Below, piece after piece: positions 59,105 through 64,000 of a stretch of DNA of 64,000 nucleotides. Location of the stretch: NCBI GenBank assembly GCA_038501195.1, contig JBBPUQ010000003.1, positions 2,682,501 to 2,746,500 of the forward strand, written 5' to 3'. The DNA is from Nemania diffusa. Taxonomy: Eukaryota > Ascomycota > Sordariomycetes > Xylariales > Xylariaceae. Position numbers and translations under genes: made by a program. Every line of letters starts with the position of its first letter. Position 1 is the stretch's first letter. The notes under the pieces are model-generated. The model saw nothing but the letters and a program-made list of their open reading frames with translations, had not been told where the DNA came from and searched no databases.

Positions 59105-60076
59105 CTTGACTGCGGTTTCTCGTCGGCCGTGATGGGGTGTGTTGGTGTTGTGCCGTCGTCGGAAGTCTGGTCTCGTAGATTAAGAAAAAGTTCGTGGGCT
59201 TGTGGGAGTCTTAGGTAAGTGGGGAAATTTAGCGAATACAGAGGTTTGTGGTGGTGGCTCGTGTATCGCACTAGCCACAATATGTGCCACGGCCCATTTT
59301 ACGTCTACATACTAAAATACCCCATGTCCCCGGCAACTGCATATAACCTTAACACATATAGGAGGTAAAAAAGTAAAGAGGTACCTACCTATGTAAGTCA
59401 AGGGAAGAATCGCAACACAAATAGAAGTCCTAATCGTCAACTTGGGTTTTTTTATTATTATAAATACCCATAATTTCGTAGTCCAGCCCTCTTCAACTGC
59501 AGGAAGTCATGCCTTCTCTTTTTACGGGCTTCCATTACTCTGCCGATCTACCTATCAAGCATATCCTGCCTCCATTGACAGCAGTGGTAGATATGCTAAA
59601 TAAATAAAAAGTAGTACAGCTGAACTAGCCGACTTTAAATACGAGATGGGGCATTCTACTTTTTACTTGTGTCTGTAATATATATGCACGGTCACAAATA
59701 TAGGACCCATTAAGCCATCGTTGTTCGGAGACCGCAAATGGCTCTACTGTATAGCTGGAATTCGTTGATTCATCTAAATGGGGTGATTACCTATTCATGT
59801 CTCGCCCTATGTAGGCATTCTATCTGGTCTAGCCTGTATTATCCCAAAAAGGATATTTCGAAAGGATTTGCTGTCTTCTTGCTCTATCCTAATTGGCATT
59901 ATTCTGTTAAGCCCATGACAATGCAGGTGCTGACGATGTCGCCGCCGATGCCGCCGCCGACTCGCTAATGTCTTCTGAAGGACGACATGTTTCCTTCCTA
60001 AAAAAACCTCGGCCTGTGTAGTGATATCGTGATTCTGTGATCTCGCCGGCGATGCAAAACAAGATCTCATAATTCA
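59105..60076. other. RPL32 promoter and YDJ1 downstream spacer
   Basis: The left 120 bp are RPL32 leader. The rest is promoter and 3' spacer with TACCTACCTATG at about 59383, AT-rich stretches and no recognisable gene. Confidence 0.55.
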
Positions 60077-61597
60077 TTACTGCTGTGCGCATTGAGCTTG
60101 CGCGCCAGCTTCGCCATCTTCATCATCCTCCCAACCTTCTCCATATCGGGGATCGCCAGAGTTAGCTCCCATCTGTAGTATGTCAGTGTTATGCGCGTCT
60201 ACTTCCAAGCTGTCTGGGTTTCAACATACCTCATCAAGGTCGGCATCATCGTCGTATTCCACATTATCAACTTCACTCGCTTCAATCTCCGTGGGAGGAC
60301 CGGGTAGAAGCTTCGTGAGCGATTCGTAAGCAGCATCATCCTTCAGCCAGCCATCTTCGGGAAAATCAACTTTAACGACGAGATATAGGTCACCCTTTTC
60401 CTCTGTGCGTTTTATCGGCATACCCTCTCCTGGTACCTTCAGCACTTGGCCTGGATGTAAGATCTTGCCTCTTGGGTGCGAGATGTGGATGCCTCTGCCG
60501 TCAAGGTGGGTTAAGACAACACGCGAGAAACCACAGAGGGCTTCGGCTAGTGTAACTTCTAGGTCTGCCGAGAGATCGTTGCCAACTCGGTTGAAGATCT
60601 CATGAGGCTCCTCGACGAGAACGAAAACAAGGTTGCCGGGGGTCTGATCAGGGCGCTGGTCGGCCTCGCCTTCCAGGACGATGCGTTCGCCCTGGTACGC
60701 ACCTCGAGGGATGTAGATCTCCAAAGGCTTTGTTTCTTGAACCGTCCGCTTGCCCTTGCACTTCTTGCAGCGGTCTTTCTCCTTGTAGTAGTTGCCGGAG
60801 CCTTGGCATCTGTCACAGGGAGCAGTGTCCCGGGCTACCAGGCCTGGGCCCATCTGACGGAGTATCTCAACCATACCGTTGCCCTTGCAGCGCTCGCATT
60901 GCTGTGGTTTTACTTTGTCCTTGCCACCAGTGCCCTTACAAGTGCCACAATGCACCGATTTGTTGGCGGCAAACTTGACTGCCTTCCCCTTGTATAAATC
61001 TTCCAGGCTGACGGTGTATTTTGACTCCTCGTCGGGGCCACGGCGGGGCCTTCTAGGTCCGCCGGCACCACCCATTCCAGGCATACCGCCCATGCCGCCC
61101 ATACCGCCCATGCCACCCATGCCGCCCATACCCATACCACCGAACATCTGCTCTAAGATGTCGTTGATATCGACACCATCGCCCATGCCGCCACCGCCCC
61201 TACTGGGATCGAAGGCAGCCATCCCGTGCCTGTCGTATAGTTCGCGCTTGTCGTCATCTCGAAGGATCTCGTAGGCTTGGGTTACAAGCTTGAACATGTG
61301 CTCGGACTCTTCTCGCTGGTCCTCGGGAACCTTGTCAGGGTGGTGCTTTAAAGCGAGCTAGACGAGGGTTAGTACAATAGACAGGAAGATCGTGGCAGGA
61401 GCAGATAGACTAACCTTGCGATACGCCTTCTTGATCTCATTTGTATCAGCAGATTTGTCGACGCCGAGAAGTGCTAGGCAGGCAGATTAGTCATGACTCT
61501 CTATGCAAGCATGTGATTTCTGAGGCGCGGGAGCATCAAGTGAGGGGATGAATGCCTTACCGTACAAGTCGCTGCTGTCTGCACCAGGTTCCGCCAT
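60077..61597 (-). CDS. YDJ1: Type I J-domain chaperone (Ydj1/Mas5) with CAAX end
   Basis: Four exons: 61597-61561, 61473-61415, 61357-60230 and 60172-60077; introns of 87, 57 and 57 bp keep phase and give 439 residues. It is the main cytosolic Hsp40 that feeds Hsp70. Domains in order: J domain (LALKHHPDK, HPD near residue 38), a Gly/Met-rich region in place of Gly/Phe (about 85-132, repeated GGM units), the zinc-finger region (about 169-235, CGTCKGTG, CERCKGNG, CDRCQGSG, CKKCKGK), then the substrate-binding C-terminal domains and an acidic tail. The last exon ends in QAQCAQQ, so the final four residues CAQQ are a CAAX farnesylation motif, as yeast Ydj1 has CASQ. Reading through the last intron would lose this tail. 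Confidence 0.95.
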
Positions 61598-62642
61598 GTT
61601 GGCTAATCACGAGTATCGGTGATAGGGTGGTGAAGACGAGGAGAGTTAGATCAGTCTCCAGGCGAAAAGATTATAGTGGAGTTTGAGATTGTTGTATAAG
61701 TTTGGGTAGAGAAAAATATGGTGGGGCAGGAACACTCAATCACCTCAGTTGACTACCTACTTAGATACCTAAGTACTCTACACCAATCTACTAAACCCAG
61801 GCGCTTACCTGGTAGATAAGTGTAGGTTAGGTAGGTAGATTGGGTAGACAACCTCTATTAAGGTAACAAATATAGGTATAGTAAGGAGGTACCAAGGTAT
61901 TATCTAGATTCTAGTGCAACGATTTGCTACCTACTAGCAAGCGCGATAGGTAGGCAATATTATTAGCAGTCAGTCACGCCTCTTTGACCCAACTGCAGGC
62001 GACAGGGATATGTACATATCCGCGATAGTATAAGAATAAATACAGAGTATCCAGGTAACCTACCTACAGATATGTACGGCGCTTTTAAGAAGCAATAAAC
62101 AATCTATCATGCAAAGGTACGTGTAAGTACCTGAAAGAGGTAGGTAACACTAATGGTATTATCTACATTAATCTAGACAAGTACTTATTATACTAAAATG
62201 CGTCTAATAGTACATGATGGTGGGGTTTGGCCTCTTAAGAAATAAGCTTATTAATCCAGGTACAACAGTGCTCTGTGACGCGGCCATGAACTCGAATCCT
62301 AGGGGCAAATATTGCCTATCTACCTATTTATTTGTCCATCATCTTCGAGCCTTTTTTTTTTTTTTTTTTTTCAAAGAAAAGCCTGTTAGTATCTAGAGGT
62401 GGCACACTAGTGGCAACATTAAAGAAACTTCTGTTAACCCCGAAATCTCCGGTAGTGTGGAGACTTCTGTAGCGGGATATGTAAGTCTATGTAAGAACCT
62501 CATATAGTGGATTAAACTTATAAGTGCATAATCGGGACCTCCCCTATCGATATGTATTTTACTATCTAAATTGCACCCTTCGAGCTTGATGAGCAGGCCG
62601 AAAGGAATGAGTGATGAGTAGCCAAAGGTCTATATAAGAGCT
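61598..62642. other. Divergent spacer between YDJ1 and MSE1
   Basis: About 1 kb with dense TACCTA/TAGGTA words (61750-61850, 62055, 62145), a T run at about 62351-62372 and AT-rich sequence. No gene recognised; it holds both promoters. Confidence 0.55.
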
Positions 62643-64000
62643 ATGAGCAGTTTGTATGTCGCCCGGGGATTACTCCGCCGGCAAGCCCTGCCTCAGTTTT
62701 GTCGTGTCTTCAGCCGAAGCAACTTCTTCGGCCGCCCAGAACGCAGTGGACCAACATCTCTGCTACCATCCACGCCAGCGAGGACGCGGTTTGCGCCGTC
62801 ACCCACTGGATATGTGCACATCGGCTCACTGCGAACGGCTCTGTACAACTATTTGCTTGCTAAGGCAACGGGTGGTCAGTTCTTAATTCGGGTTGAAGAT
62901 ACAGATCAGGTAAGATATGAAATATTATATGGTTAATGATCCGCTACAATGAGCCTCACTCTAACTCCTTATTAGAAACGACTTGTACCTGATGCCGAGG
63001 AGAAGCTGTATGAAGATTTGAAATGGGCCGGGCTTAGTTGGGACGAAGGTGCGAGATTTTATGGTGTATTTACCTCTCATTTCTAACTTGACGTAGGTCC
63101 CGATATTGGAGGGCCTTTTGGGCCATATAAACAGGTAATGCTAACCTTCTAACTCACCAAAAAAAAACAAAAAAACCACACCATGCTGACTGTACTCATA
63201 AGTCTGCAAGACTGCAATCATACAAAGAGCATGCAGATAAACTATTAGAAGATGGCCAGGCCTATCGATGCTTTTGTACCCCTACAGAGCTAGATGCCAT
63301 GAAGAAGCTAGCTCTGGAAGAGTCAAGAGATCCGCTCTACAATAAGACTTGCTCGCATATCCCAGCTAAAGAGTCTGCCCAGCGTGCAGCAAATGGAGAG
63401 GAGTATTGCATCCGATTCAAATCTGACACCGGAGCTCCCTTGGTGCAGGACCTCGTGTATGGCACATACAAAAGTCCCGTCCCGCTAGATGACTTCATCA
63501 TAATAAAGAGGGACGGGTTCCCGACATACCACTTCGCCAATGTCGTTGACGATCACTTGATGAAGATTACACATGTCATTCGCGGAGCTGTAAGTACCCC
63601 CTATCTTGGACTATTAGTAAACAAATACTCACTAAAGGGGTTTAAAGGAATGGCTTATATCAACACCACGACATGTAGCTTTATATAATGCATTTGGATG
63701 GGAAGCGCCCAAATTCGCCCACGTCGGGTTGTTAGTCGACCAGAAGAAGCAGAAGCTAAGCAAACGCTTTGGAAGCTTCAACCTGTCGTCCTGGAAGGAA
63801 AAGGGTATCCTACCTGTGGCTCTGCTGAATTACGTGTTGTTACTGGGCTGGTCCCCGACCCGGGACGGCAAAGAAACGTCGGAGATTATGGATATGAACG
63901 ATATGATTCAAAGGGCAAGCTATACGCCAACTAGAGATTTGTCGATATTCAATAATACTAACTGGCGTGCTCTAGTTCCACCTCCGGTTCACTAAGGGTG
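62643..64000 (+). CDS. MSE1: Mitochondrial glutamyl-tRNA synthetase, cut by the window end
   Basis: Exons 62643-62909, 62976-63048, 63097-63134, 63203-63589, 63648-63914 and 63976 onward past the edge. It charges mitochondrial tRNA with Glu. The class I motifs are seen: [22 protein letters not shown] (HIGH-type) and [12 protein letters not shown] (KMSKS-type). Other family parts are [33 protein letters not shown] and [23 protein letters not shown]. The N-terminus is Arg-rich with no acidic residues, like a presequence. The fifth intron (63915-63975) appears to be of GC-AG type; using it gives [14 protein letters not shown], the expected family sequence, while reading through gives an unrelated tail and a stop at 63993. 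The C-terminal tRNA-binding part is missing from the window. Confidence 0.93.

Noticed and set aside
1..64000. CRISPR arrays, bacterial operons, secondary-metabolite or toxin clusters
   Set aside because: None was seen; the genes are spliced eukaryotic housekeeping genes and no polyketide, peptide synthetase or terpene synthase motif occurs.

Overview
The window looks like a chromosomal segment of a filamentous ascomycete, most probably a sordariomycete. The signs are protein-coding genes with many short introns (about 49-200 bp; GT-AG ends, CTAAC/CTAAT-type branch points), fungus-type proteins such as a Wor1/Sge1-type regulator, the ERMES subunit Mmm1 and a GDP-mannose transporter, and gene-poor spacers rich in TACCTA/TAGGTA words. 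The assignment is an inference from protein family and gene structure; no rRNA, CRISPR array or bacterial-type operon was seen. All exon joins below come from reading splice signals and checking that phase and protein family continue across the junction.

Layout, left to right. 1-3.5 kb is gene-free. 3.8-5.3 kb holds a Gti1/Pac2 (Wor1/Ryp1/Sge1) master regulator behind a duplicated 71-bp TATA-bearing block. 6.6-7.8 kb is cardiolipin synthase, convergent with the mitochondrial tRNA-modifying enzyme Mto1 (8.2-10.4 kb). 10.4-15.8 kb is an AT-rich, gene-free island with decayed repeats and a hairpin element whose arms differ only by transitions. Vps45 and Mmm1 diverge at about 18 kb, then comes the CAAX protease Rce1 (20.2-21.6 kb). 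21.6-25.7 kb is gene-poor and carries a 390-bp MITE with TA target sites. 25.7-28.5 kb is a serine-rich membrane-anchored protein of unknown role. The lysophospholipid acyltransferase Ale1 (29.9-31.8 kb) and a Derlin (32.9-33.8 kb) diverge. Next are acireductone dioxygenase (34.5-35.4 kb), an SDR oxidoreductase (36.1-37.2 kb), a fungal membrane protein of unknown function (37.5-39.5 kb), a possible gene relic (40-41 kb), the Golgi GDP-mannose transporter (41.8-43.2 kb), the centromeric histone CENP-A (44.3-44.9 kb), a FUN14 protein (45.9-46.5 kb), aminopeptidase P (46.6-48.8 kb), a gene-free 2.4 kb, a Kap122-type importin (51.2-54.8 kb), an uncharacterised acidic-tailed protein (55.7-56.6 kb), ribosomal protein eL32 (57.9-59.0 kb), the Hsp40 chaperone Ydj1/Mas5 (60.1-61.6 kb) and, cut by the right edge, mitochondrial glutamyl-tRNA synthetase (from 62.6 kb).

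There is no operon logic, but there are themes. Six genes act in or on mitochondria or are predicted to (Crd1, Mto1, Mmm1, Fun14, Mse1, possibly aminopeptidase P). Four act in the ER/Golgi membrane system (Ale1, Derlin, Rce1, GDP-mannose transporter). A prenylation protease and a CAAX-ending chaperone are present in the same window. I did not find a convincing new multi-gene system. The most unusual items are structural: an 11-nt microexon in RPL32, a GC-AG intron in MSE1, a duplicated core-promoter block before the Wor1-like gene, a transition-only hairpin, a TA-flanked MITE, and a repeated NYxxIG-like motif in the serine-rich protein.
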